Positions 1 to 12,900 of a DNA stretch of 21,819 bases are shown here, in pieces; within the stretch, counting starts at the first letter, position 1, and each line of letters opens with the position of its first letter. The position numbers and the translations under genes are program-made. Origin of the DNA: Phoronis ovalis (lineage: Eukaryota; Phoronida; Phoronidae); the NCBI GenBank assembly GCA_028565635.1, contig JAOXYB010095715.1:1-21819 (forward strand). The letters are read 5' to 3'. The notes under the pieces are model-generated. The model was not told where the DNA came from, did not search any database, and worked only from the letters and a program-made list of their open reading frames with translations.

Positions 1-41
1 TGTCTATAGATGTCCGATCTGTCGACACGAGATCTACATCT

Positions 42-82
42 GGGGGGGGGGTTTTAAAAACCCCCCCCCCCCCCCCCCCCCC
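42..82. repeat. G10-T4-A5-C22 palindromic homopolymer tract
   Basis: Ten G (42-51), four T (52-55), five A (56-60) and twenty-two C (61-82) form an almost perfect palindrome. It sits at the window's first bases, after a stretch containing CGAGATCTACA that resembles part of an Illumina P5 adaptor. It may be a low-quality join, an adaptor remnant or a genuine hairpin; the sequence alone does not decide. Confidence 0.6.
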
Positions 83-639
83 GCACAAACCTGTATGACA
101 AATGTTTAGTAATTTCTAATTTTATAATCACATTGTTATTTGAATGTAGCTTGATCTGATTGCAATCTATTAGTAATTGTTATCAGGTATGCATAACATT
201 TCCCTATTTGTTCAACACATAAATTATAATAATTGCAAGAAACTATTTAATGTATCATTTACATTGTATGGTTTACAGATTATAATCAGTCCCTATGCAA
301 ATTTTATTGTGCTAGAAACAGAGCAAGCACCTGACTATAATATTTGTCCAGTGACTCACTATAACCACAACATCAAGACTTCCCAGGAAGAAGCTACCGC
401 AATACCATCTTCTTTGATATGGATACAGGTTAAACTAACATTAAAGTACATTAATCCCATTGCAAGTTGCAAAAAGAACTTTTATAATTGCTAGCCCAAC
501 TTCATAACCATCTTCTCATTTCATGATTTTTTTAAACTAAAGATCACAGACTCATAACATGGAAAATGCAGAAGTAGCGAGAAACATTACAAGTTGCTAG
601 TGTGTCCCTGTTGTTATTATAGATTAACATACAAAACCT

Positions 640-651
640 CCCCCCCCCCCC
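640..651 (+). repeat. C12 homopolymer
   Basis: A run of twelve C follows AAACCT. In the RhoGEF pre-mRNA (minus strand) this is a G12 run inside the intron after exon 9. No inverted partner is visible nearby, so unlike 1149-1421 I do not call it an element end. Confidence 0.8.
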
Positions 652-875
652 GAAGCAGGAATATGTCATTCCCTTGAAAAATACTAATCACCTTAATTAT
701 TATGCACAACTGATGTCACACATCTACTATAACCAACAGCAAAAAGGACTCGAAAACTTGGCAGGTTTAATTGATTTAAATGCAAAATTTTAGCATTTTA
801 ATATTATAAAGAAACTTTACAGAAAGCATTTTCTGGTAATAAGTTTTGAAACTTTTAAACCAATGAAACACTTAC

Positions 876-998
876 CATTGCAGCAAAATAAGCCTTTTCA
901 AAGTCCCTGTGCTGAGTTTTGATTGCTTTCAAATTGGTAGAGATAATACTGTGCTGCACGATTAAATCTTCTCCTTGCTTCGACAGCCAGTTTATAAG
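876..998 (-). CDS. ARHGEF40/PLEKHG4-like: Exon 9: spectrin-like repeat, last exon in window
   Basis: This 123-base exon (41 codons, phase 0-0) encodes LINWLSKQGEDLIVQHSI, then ISTNLKAIKTQHRDFEKAYFAAM. The acceptor is TTGTTTCAG|CTTATA and the donor GCAATG|GTAAGT. WLSKQGEDLI matches WLSGPGEEQL of human ARHGEF40 (recalled), the standard W-L spectrin-repeat helix opening. Splicing must continue to an exon left of position 1. I found no further minus-strand exon in 1-875. The gene is cut by the window edge, not broken. Confidence 0.9.
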
Positions 999-3900
999 CT
1001 GAAACAATGTAATAGTGCAATAATACTTGATTTCAATGAAACAAAGATTAGCTTTCATAGTTAATACATAACTTTTTAAGCTGAGCTGGGATAATGTGTT
1101 ACTCTAGACCAGGGTACTGGAAAATCAAAAATGTATCGTACCTTGGACCGGGGGGGGGGGGCAGTCAAAAAAGGCCCTAACGAAGTGAAATTCTGCAAAA
1201 AATACACCTCTAAGAAAGTGAGTTTTTTGAAGAAAAAAAACCACCCCTAACGAAGTGTCACACCTCCAAAAAACCACCCCTTTTCATGATTTTAGCTAAA
1301 AACAGACCCTAAGTGCGTAACATGCGTTACGCACTGGCGGTTCGAAAAATATACCCTTTCACGCAAAATTTTGTTGGAACATGCGTACCCACTTTTATAT
1401 TGACTGCCCCCCCCTCCCCCGGGACTTTCGATACAGTAATTTTGCTTACAAACAAATAAATATATTCTCTTGGTTCGGCTATAAATAATCACCTACTCGC
1501 CGAGTATTTTATATTCCATTTCCCTTCTTTAATAGCTCCTAAAAATGCTGGTACCAGTATTGAGAATAGTCTGTTGCATTGCATATATTCTACAGGATAT
1601 ATTTTACAATATCACTGTACTGGAGTGTATAATTGTGATTGATTGAAAATGCACCTCATAATATTTAAATCATGATCCACCATGCATTCCTTTGTGACTG
1701 GCAAGCATGGAATTGATTGTTTTATACCATCACACCCTTATGTCAGATTAACGTACCTAGAAGCCTCATGTTAATTATAGAGGTAAGTGTACATATTTTA
1801 ATATCACATAAGCTGGATCATTAGAAAAATGTAAGATTTTTTTAAATAAAGTGTGATGGTCTCACCTTCTGCGAGTCTTCTTGAAATCTTTTGAGTGTTA
1901 CACAGTGCTCAAGTTTAAGAAGCCGCATAGCAGATAACTCCATTAGTTTTTTCAGAGTGTTGTGTACATCATTGTACAACTGATTCAAACCACTCATAGC
2001 ATCCCTGTAAACGGTAACAATACAATTACTAAGATGTGAAATCATTAAATAACACACCTAACCCCAAGCTAGCTTTAGCCACCACAAGAACAAACACAGT
2101 GGAAGATCTATGTTCCGTGAAGCTAACTTTATTTAAATTTGCGGTGAAAAACGGATTGTACATGCAGTCAGTATAATCACCCAATACTAGGTGCTGCAGA
2201 AAAATAGTGAATGCAGCAAATAATAAGACAGACAATGTATTATTACATCCAAAAAAGATTCCTGGCCATGTAAAAAAAGTACAATACTTCTACATGTAAA
2301 TATGCTTATCATATCCTGTACTAAATAATGACCAATGAAGATTGACCAACCTGAAAAAAGAAATTATAAAGACAACCTAGGTAAAAAGCCTCAGTACTAA
2401 TTCAGTCCCCAGCTTCCCTTTTATATTGAGTTATAGATATATCAGGTAGATGGGATAACCATGCCACACAAGTCTGTTAATAAATACTAATTGCTAAGGT
2501 TTGTTTTTGAAAACAGGAACATAGTTGGAAAGGTTATTTATTAGAATAAAGTTTTGAAATTACATACGTTGGGAATGCAGTGTGGGAATGACCATATACA
2601 CAAGGTTAGTACAAATACACACTAAACAAACACTTTGCTACTACATGTTTTCGACCATATTAGCCACTTTTAAACATGGCTACTTTTGATTTAACTATCG
2701 ATTGAATTATAAGAATATACAAAAAATAACGTCATTTCAAGCTACTTTGAAGTTTCTAACCCAATTTTAGCTTGTATGTAAGTTTAAAATTATTCATAAA
2801 CCATGGATAATTTCTAATTTTCTAGAATTAAGTTACGAAACTTTACCTGACATGAGAAAATCAATTCACTCTTCATATTTATTCAGTTAGGAAAAGTAAA
2901 TAATCTATTGTTCAGTTCACCTGTTGCATGTACATAACTACTAATGTCAAGCATAAGTGACCTCTGGGGGTCAACAACTGTATTTCACACACTGTACCGT
3001 TGTGCCTGGATATTTGTTACATTAAAATGTTCTTCAGTTGTACTTTCGTTTCCTGGATCTATGATCTATGCATATGTTGAAGTGAAATATTGAAGCTAGG
3101 AATATGGGCTAAGCCTTAGCAAGCTTCTGTAATTTTACATATATGCCTTCGTTATAAATAAGAACTGGAAGAATATTCATAGAAATAACTTACTTGTAAT
3201 CGTCAGTGTCTCCTAATTCTGAATGGTCCTTATTGAGTATTTTAATTATCGCTTCTCCTTCAGTTTGTAGACTAACTAATGATGGATCATCAAAAATCTT
3301 TCTCATACTTTCATGATGGTTGTCAACTAGATGCCTTCCTTCTTCAGAAGTTTGTATGGAAGAAACATCATCACCAAGTTCTTTCATGACTCTAACAAGC
3401 AATGAGGCAACTTTTCGACAGTTGTTCAAGAAAGGATCTAGTTGCTAAAAATATGATTATTGTAAGTGTGCAATACAAGAGAATTTTAATGAGTGGAAAT
3501 TAAACCGTATTTGCTGCTTTATTTCTAAAACCTAAAATGATTCCAGTAGCACTTGTCATGTCTATTACTAAATTATTTTTGTTTTTTCTTGCAATCTGAT
3601 GAATCCTGAGACATCTTTGTGCAATATTTGTTGGGGTAGTTTTTTCCTGATGAGAAAACCAGAAAATTATAAAAAAATTACAAATTACTCTCATTTTGAT
3701 GAGAATTATTCATATTTATGAAATTTAGATAGCCTGTCACAAATATTTACATAGAACTGCTATGTTACCTTTAAAAATTGTTTAGGGATTAATCTATATA
3801 CTAAAAAGATTACACACAACTTATAGCACACCTTTTATAAGATTCCACAACAGTCCTTATATAAACATCAAATGCCATTTCAAATGTCATACTGGATTAT

Positions 3901-6900
3901 TTGCTGTTTAAATGCCCAATGAATTTATTCCATGTCTGATTGATTCTGAACAAAAGATGTCACAAACTATACTACTTTTTAGCAATATATTTCACCTATA
4001 GTTTTTTAAAATAATAATACATTATGTTTCTAGTCAAATTTGACCAAAGTGCAGTCTCTATTTCCAGCCAGAGCCCACATAATACTATTTTAAGGTGTTA
4101 AAATTATTTCGGCCAAGCAGACTGACTGCTAAAATTAATAGTGACAAAACAAGGGCAATAAAATAACACACTAAAAGAGTTGTAGCAACATCTTTGTTAT
4201 TTACTTGATGAAGAGAAAGCTCTCCTTCCAAAGCAGTTTGAGTTTGTTTTTTTTCTGTGTGAGGTTAAGTTAACTTATTTTGCCCCTCTCCCCATTTGCA
4301 AACTTTTGTTTGAGCAGAAACATGTAATTAACTTCCCTTACCATTCGAAAGCTTATCCACTCTTGGTGATTATACAAAAAATCTCCTTCCAACTCCAACG
4401 GCAGTTGCCTCTTTGATACAAATCTATATAGGAGACTTGCTGCTGATAATAAATCCAGCTGGAATGAGAAAGAGTGCAGAATATTAAATATTATTAATTT
4501 GCCAATGAAACAATAAATCAGTGCTACAATGAAAGATTTACACCATAACAGTATAGCATTACAAATCAATCACCACCAGATGGCAGAGTGCTACAGCACC
4601 TAGGTTAAAATTCTAATTTCAAAACAACTGCACTATCCTGCAAAATATTACAATAGATATTTGACCAATGTACCAGTACTTTGTGTGTAACAAGAGAAAA
4701 CGGAAGACATCGGAAAATGACCAGTCACAGGATTGCCTCAAGTTGTTATGTTGGTGAAAACAATGAATTTTGTTGATGCGAAGATAAGATTTTTATGTTT
4801 GTAGCTTCCCATGAACAAATAAAACTTCGTTTCTGATGCATAGCTAAAAACGATACTTAATTTGGAAATCCCTTGAGATTAACAACATTAAAATTTCACT
4901 AAAATTTTGCAGCTATTCTTGAATTCCAATGCAGATGGATATCAATATTACAAATTTCTACTATTGAAAAGACATATTTCTTACCTTGAATGTGTAGTGA
5001 GGTTTTAATGCCCTGAGAAGTATTGACTGCACTGTTCTATCAGCAACAATATGTACAATGGAAATAGCACCACCAATATTTGACTGAAAATACATTTATT
5101 CGAACTCTTAACTGATAATAACAGTTTGGGTGCACTTGACTGAGTATGCCGATATATCCTGCAGTGTATCAGTATGAGCCAAATTTCGCATGTTTCATTC
5201 TGGATGGTATATCCCTGATGTGCCAGTTTAGAACAAGTTATTTGAGTAAATCATATTTTTAAAAAAAATTAGTATAATAACATTTAATACTGCTTTCTGT
5301 GAACTTATAACTTTTTTGTAATACTATTTAAGATTTTATTTTCATGTTTTCACAACAGGGGCATATTGGAGCACCACTTTCCACTCGATTGATACATCCC
5401 TCTGCGGTGTACCTAACAAGTGACCGGTCCAAGTGGTATATGCCGATCGACATACTCAATCAAGTTCACCCTTTCTCTATCTACCAAGTACTTACATAGT
5501 AACATTTTTTATGTTAAATATGTAATTAATTTACTGTACAAAGTATATCAATTAACGATGAAAATCTCAATGGGAACACTAACAATAACAGATATTCATA
5601 AGATTGTTTTCAAAATAAGCAATGTTCTCTATATAAATAGTACACATTTACAAGAACACATTACATGATTAGTAAACATTTCTACACTTTTTACATACCC
5701 ATGTTTTGGGCTAACATAAAAAATTTCCATAGACTAGTACAATGAACACCTTATTTTGTGGACAATATTGTGACTGATGTCTTAATTTTTACAGTTATTA
5801 TAAACCTATACTTTACCTGTAATAAATATAGTGCATCAAGCAACTTTATAACTATGTCACCGGAAGCTCCTTGTGCATCTATTATTACTGTGAACCCTCT
5901 GTCTCTAATGTTATTACTGTAATAAAAACAATAGTACCATCAGTATTAATGTTGATATTAAAACAATTAATATTACTTTGAGGATAAGAAGACTGATACA
6001 GATCTATAGAGTTGAATGTTTCTTGCGTTTTAATAAACAAAATTCAGCTTTTTGACCAATTTTATATTTGAATCTTCATGAGAATAGCTAAGTTGTCAGA
6101 ACTAGCTGAATATTGATTCACATCATGAGTTATGTAACACATTTATTACCTCAGCAAAGAACAAGACACATGTTTAATTATGTACAAGTTGTACAGTACA
6201 ACCAAAGACCAAAAAAATGAAATTTCATTAATTTATATTCATGAAACTAAAACAAAAAATAGAAAATGCTCTTACTTTGGAACAGAATGATAATACATGA
6301 GCAATTTTGCTATGTCTTTGCTTGTGATGTTCAAGTGAGACCATAAACTATTTTTGGTAAAGATCACCACAACAGGCCCTCCGTGCGAATCTCGTGCACC
6401 TGCAATTTAAACAATAACATGTATTATGATATCAGTATATGTGTAGTCCTCTGTTTACGGATACATCATTGTATAATTCGACAAAATCAAAAATTATCCT
6501 GATTTGAAACTATAAGGAAAATATTAATCAGGTATGGAGTTGATTTTTTGCATTGGGCCTCTACAATACAATTGTTCTCATTTTTTAGTAATGACATATA
6601 CTATATTTCATATGTCTGGTACACTAATGGAGCATTTTTCCAAAGTTCATGCTTAAATGTAAATATATAGATTGATTTTATTATATAATAATTTTTTTCT
6701 TTATATTGCCTTAAAAAAATTAAGTAACAAAGATATGAAAAACATTCCCTTAGATATATAAGAATAAAAAAACATTAAAATATTTCGCCCAACGTGGGGC
6801 TCGAACCCACGACCCTGGGATTAAGAGTCCCATGCTCTACCGACTGAGCTAGCCGGGCTTAGTAACTATAGAGGTCAATCTAAAGCTCTTAGTTACAATA

Positions 6901-9900
6901 GCTAATAGTAGTTTTGGAGGGAAAACAAATATAGGCCTTAATAGGTATATCACTTATTCCAAAAATTGGGATAATTTATTTTATTAAATTTAGAACAGAT
7001 TGTGAGGATTATAAATACCACAGATGAATTAAAAATATACAAAATCATTTGGTATATTTTTAAATCATCTGTAGTGAAATGCTGATGAATATGGGCTTTA
7101 TTCAGGATTGTAATAACAAGAATTGACTTTCAATTTAGGTTTATGCATGTTAAACAGATGTAAAAGAAAAACAAGAAAAAGAATTCCTACTGTCTGCCTC
7201 CATAAGAAAATAAATGATATTCCTGAGAATATTCACAATTTATATTAATATGTTTATAAACTCTTGTTCTAATTGCATGGTTTAATAATGTTTAAACAAT
7301 GGGAATTTATGTTCATGATCTGGTCTACACACCAAACTAATTAAGTATTTGAAATATATTAATTGTTATGAATTGTAAACACACATCTATTAAAGATTAA
7401 CTTAAACAGTTACTATTGGTGATAACAACAGATACCACATTTGAAATTAAGTTTTTGCATCTTTCTATTAGTTAAGTTGCTTGTTATATGATGGAAGTGT
7501 CTTACTGTGATAAAAATTTGTACCACATGTGCACACTAGTTTATGAAAAACCTTTTCTGCCATATGGATAATTGAATTACATCCACACAGGATACAAATA
7601 TTACAAAGACATATTGCACAAGAACCAAAAAATTTATGCAAAACTGTTTCCAAAATTCAATAGGAAACTACGATTCATCTACCTGGTAATGAGATGTGCA
7701 TAGAATTGTGTGAGATCTTGTTCTTTTGCTTTTCAAAATATGTATTCTAATATGTATTCTATGTTACATTAGTTATTTTAAATTTTCCATTGTTTAGATT
7801 TGGATGAAATTTAAGAAATATAAAAACCCCAACTAAAATATCAGATTGTATTAAGCTACAGATTGTATCATAGTAAAACACAAATTTGAACAAATTTTAA
7901 GAATAAAAATGTGCAGGATTGGAATGCCAAATTATTCTTAAACACATACTGTTTGTTTTAAAAATACCTTTATGACCATAATCTAATTTGTATTCAAGTA
8001 CAAAGAAAAGCAAAAAGGTGCTGAAAACTCATTACATGCATTTACATAAAAAACTTCAGTTCAACAATCCACATTTTTTAAATCAAGTTTTCCAAGAATC
8101 AAACACCCAGTCTGGTGCCAAAAGGAAGTAAAATCTGTGAATAATCATCAGAGTTCAACAAACATTTAGAATTTCAAAATAAACAGTTATTACTGTGTTG
8201 AAAAATTGTGCTTTAATGGTTTGTTTTGATTACTCCTTTATTGGGAAAAGATCTGATAGTAACATTTATTTTTTTAGAGGCAGGTATAAATTTTTGTTAA
8301 AATGCAAACTTTCCCATGCCACATTCAGTAGAGAACCACTAATTCAAACACTGCCGTAATCACCTTTAGATAAATGTTGACACAAATTTTATTTTAATGC
8401 CACAAGAAATAAATTGCAAGGAATGAAACAATAAACATATTGTTGCTCAAAAAATTAATAGTGTGAAATTTGAAACAGAACAGATTGGAAACTAATTTTA
8501 GAATGCTATGTGTGCTTGTCTGGCAATTATTGGTAAGTTTAATCTGTTTATGAAGTCCAGGACACTTGTCCAAATCAGGTTTATGTGGTAGACCTTATGC
8601 ACTAAGCAACAATTAAAGGCAGGATTTATCAATTATTCAAGTACAGGATTATACTATTAATGAAGAGAATTCCTATTGAATGAATTACTGAGTATCAGAC
8701 AATTTCATTACTTTTATTACATGTAAAAAAAAAACACCTTTACATAGATTCTTATATCTTTCATAAACTTTCATTATAATCATAAAAGTATCATTTTGTT
8801 TATTTTCTAAACAGAGTATGACATTTTCTAAAAAAATTTTTAGGTAAAGAGGATAAATGAACTGTATGACTTCTAAAAGACAGTTTAAAGTCAAGTGTGC
8901 CTACACTCTGATACATCATCTGCTGGAGAAAAAACATCCACCTGTGGACATGTACAGATTCCACATCAGCATTAGGTTTGTAATTGTTTTACAATCATTG
9001 TTTTAATAACACAGATGAGGAGATTAATTTTACACAGAGCTGTATACTGGCCATTAGGTCAACTAAAAGTTCTTTTATGGCTTTAACATTCTGCAAAAGG
9101 TTTTTAAAAAATAAAACAGAAATCTCTGTTTTTCAACTAAGCTATGCAAAGAATACTTCATAAAATTGATTATAATTTTTTTTATACCTATTTCACTTTT
9201 TAAACATATAGACAAAGCATTGGATGCTTTAATCTGTACCATATTTACATAGACGAAGTGCAGAATTTCAAATTTGTCTCAATAGATATCACAGAGTTTT
9301 GCCTTCCATTTTTAATTCAGGGTGTTTTCTTTCATACCAGACACTTACAATAATCAAACACTACATTGTTTTCTTTTGATGTGGTCTATTAATGACTAAT
9401 CAGGGGGTTAAATTGTTTTCCCACAGAAAAGAGCATATCCTGATAACAAGATTAAATCAAAATTCATTGTTTATTTCACTACACAAATTTTTTTTTTTTT
9501 AATTCACATTTACTTTTTAAATCATCACAGTTGTTCCAAAATATCTCACTATCCACATTTTGATTTTTAGTATATAATATTCCTTATGAAAATATGAAAA
9601 CCAAGTAGGCTCTGAACTCCTATAGGAACAGTGTACTTGAATGACTGAAACATTAGACTGACCACCCCAGCTGACCACTTGAAATAGTATTTCAAAAACA
9701 AAAACATTGTAAACAAAGGAATATTGTTATGTTATATACAGTTTTATTGCTTGCACCTAAGTTTAATTGAGTTAATGGGGTAAGAAGAACAGAATCACCA
9801 GTCTTATTTGTGTGTCACAAATGTGAGATCGGAATAGGGTGGTAGATACCAAATTGTGGGTTAATCATAATAAAAACATGCTGACTGTTAAAACTTTTTA

Positions 9901-12900
9901 ATTTACAGACACAGTTTTCATATAAAATCAAAATTAATATTCATGTTAAGAACAATGAATGTTACCTGTCAAAATAGCAACTCCAGACTGTAACAGTTCA
10001 AAATTCACATCCATAATCCCCAGTGGCCTTCTAATCATTGTTGATGGATCTCCATTGGAAGCAGCATGTTGTATCTTGGCTTCTATAAAAATACACACAT
10101 ACTTTTTACTTTTTGGGCTCATTATCTCTTTTGGAGACTTACAAATGCTGACATCAGCTGATACATCCTTTGTTTGATTAAATATTTCACACGCAGTTGG
10201 TAAATCTCCACTAGTCATCCATATGCCTTTTTCTTCATCTCTCTTGCCAAGAATAAAATCACTATTTACTAGAGATATGTCTGTATCCATTTTAGTGCAG
10301 GAGATTTCTGATATATTCCCTTCACTGCTTTTAATATACTCCAATTCCATAGCCAATTTGACAATAACTATAAATCCATACAATTTCCAATGCTAGAAAC
10401 CCTGTTATAAAGTCACATCATCAAAACAATTGTGAATAAATTATGTCTTGGTTCTGAACTGATACAAATAAAGGCAACCATTTTCTGCTCATTAGCATCT
10501 AAATCTGAGTGCATAAAAAAATCCAAAATCTGTTTTCAGGATGAAATTCAAAGTTGTCACTTTAAATCATGCTGGTGTCTGGTTGAGAATCAAGCAACAA
10601 GTGCAGACAACAGAATGTGGTGTAGGATTTGCCTGATGTGAATACCATATGTGTAAATAGTTTAAGAATACACTTACAGGGGTGTTTGGATGATAACCAG
10701 GTATTTACTACTCCTGTTATTGCATACCATTTTATAGTTAATATATATTTTAATCTACTTAAGAGTAATCAAAATATATATCATATATATTTCTAAAAAT
10801 GAATTTCCAAGCCCTGTCCAAAATTTTGGATGGCTATCTTATCCATAGTACAGGTATCTTCAGATTATAACTTTCACTGTCTCTGAAAATCAACCAATCT
10901 TAAATATACCAAAATAGTAAAGTTCACAAAAACTATTTGAGAGCATATAGATGCTTTGTTATTATTTAGTTAATTTTGGGCAAGTTTATCTAAACTTTGC
11001 CAGACTTGTACTTCTACATATATTAAAAACTTTGGTTGGAATTTTACAATTCTTATAAAAATGTTTTGCAAGATTAGTGCCATGGAATGTTATCACTTTT
11101 TTCCAAATTCAAAAAGCAACAAAAATAATCCAGTTTTGAAATTCTGTAACAAGGATATGGATATTGTGCAGAAGCTATACCAAACACCCCTCATAACAGT
11201 AGTATTAATATATGAAATTTATTCCAAAAGAAAACAAAATGCATTAATGAGCTAATTCAAACCAGACATGCACAAGAGCAAAAGCATTAAAATGTAGGGA
11301 CTCCAACAGTGAAGGCATCCAAGTTTTCCAGAAATTAAATTCATTGAATGTATCTAGCCTAGGGCTAGGTTACAATAATATTAATACTTGCCATTCAAAA
11401 ATGTATATGAACACAAACATTTGATTTTTAGTCAGGTGAAATGATTCATTTACTATGAGAATGGAGTTTTTTAAAGTTAACTAAACTTATTATATCAATT
11501 AAAGTTAAAAAAAAGGTTTTGTCTTAACAGGACCTAAATTTTGGACAAGGGAAATTTCTTTTTGTAACTTGGGATTATTACTAATATTTCAACTGGAGGC
11601 AGGCAGGAATTAGCTAATTAGCCAAGTACCATCTTTTTTCACAGAAGTACAGGACACAGGACATTCCAAATCAGTATAACCACCTCATGAATCTAAATAT
11701 TAATTTTAAGACAAATGAGAATATCTGTCAATGTTGACAGGGAAATATTCTATTACATCCTTAAATCCACTATCTTTGTCTACAGTGGACATGTGGGAAG
11801 CATCATTTATAGGCAATAATGATGTGTCTTGTTAATAATTGCATAACCAAAAACTAACAATCATTCCTACAGCTCCTATAAAGAGTTGTTGGTGAAATGT
11901 AAAGTACAGGCCTCAAAATTAAGGGTATTAAATGAACTAGACAATTCACAAGCAGTCCAAAGTGTGGGAAAAGTGTGGTAATTACTACACATCAAAGGTT
12001 CTGCAAGTTGCTTATATGTAAAAGAACTAGTTTGAAATTTAAATATTTTTTAAGCTTACCTAAAAATATTATTTGTCCTTCTTTTGAAATAACTCTCCTA
12101 ACTTTCTTACAAACTTTTAAGCATCTATAGATGTCCTCTTTCATTGAGGGGGACTGCATAGTGATCTCATCAACTGATCACAAAGATCATTTCACCGTTA
12201 TGGAGCCATGAAGATAGAATTGCACAATAAAATGATTCCAATACTCCACTAGACGAAACTTTAGATCTTGGTAATATTAATAAATCCTGAGACAATTATT
12301 GTTCTTTCCAGATAAAAACCTACTAAAATGCCATTGAATGAGATCAGAAAAATTCTTTTCTGAAAGAGTTTGGTAACAAATCTTCCAAGTAAATCCTGCT
12401 GTCTGACTATCTGGCTCCAAGCACTTAAGATTTTTACATCAAAAATTTGTGAAAGTGTAATTGAACACAAAGAGAAATGATCCAAAAAAGCTGCCTTGAA
12501 AAAACAATTTAACAATACACCATGCTGGTCAGCCTCAAACACCATAACAAGCTACACTGGTCAGCCTCAGTCCACAAGAACAAAGTCATGTCTGCATATT
12601 TAAAGAATTAGCTTCCGAAAATACACAAGCATGGCAAAAAATGAAATGGTGACTCACTAAAAAGACAGGAATTTGAGATAAAAATGGATACACGAATACT
12701 TAATTGTCCATGAAATTATTACAAAAATGTTTTCAACTGTCTGATGGTAAAAATTGCTCAATTTTAAACTGTACCACAGTCATTATAGGCTGATTCTTTT
12801 TTTCAAAATATAATATAGTTGATTAATATTAAAATATACTATAGTGAATTTTTATTAAAATGTTCAAAAATTCTTCCATTCTAACTCTACAGCTGCAAAA

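Larger units (their letters stand above)
1..875 (-). other. Intron after exon 9, left end incomplete
   Basis: The donor GTAAGT begins at 875 and the acceptor lies beyond position 1. The stretch holds the G/C palindrome at 42-82 and the C12 run. I see no further minus-strand exon. A plus-strand open stretch with splice-like borders (279-428) was considered and not accepted. Confidence 0.7.
999..1865 (-). other. Intron between exons 8 and 9, containing the MITE
   Basis: This 867-base GT-AG intron has phase 0. Besides the element at 1149-1421 it is AT-rich with nothing I can name. Confidence 0.85.
6400..9965 (-). other. Intron between exons 2 and 3, hosting tRNA-Lys
   Basis: This 3566-base GT-AG intron splits a Gly codon G|GT. 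It contains tRNA-Lys at 6786-6858 and the doubtful Cys-rich stretch at 7506-7643. From about 7700 to 9960 it is AT-rich with only short chance ORFs. Confidence 0.8.

Noticed and set aside
279-428. Plus-strand 50-codon open stretch between TTTACAG and ATACAG|GTTAAA, phase 0-0, somewhat less AT-rich than its surroundings
   Set aside because: The acceptor has no clear pyrimidine tract, the donor is weak, the peptide matches nothing I recognise, and no partner exon is visible on the plus strand.
1292-1492. Minus-strand 66-codon ORF with a Gly run
   Set aside because: It runs through the MITE; the Gly run is just the C tract of the terminal repeat.
2029-2235. Minus-strand 68-codon ORF after a good acceptor, just upstream of exon 8
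   Set aside because: Spliced from exon 7 (phase 2) it hits TAG at once. The open frame would need a different upstream exon, and the stop lies 25 bases before exon 8's acceptor.
9959-10177. Plus-strand 72-codon ORF
   Set aside because: It is antisense to exon 2, whose minus-strand frame matches the protein family.
10368-10392. Alternative exon 2 start after TTTCTAG (exon beginning at 10392)
   Set aside because: It would start in phase 0 and not join exon 1, which ends in phase 1; the acceptor before 10367 fits.
12261-12545. 94-codon minus-strand ORF in the exon 1-exon 2 intron
   Set aside because: It is hydrophobic with no recognised domain or convincing splice sites, and unlike the polar linker expected here; probably chance.
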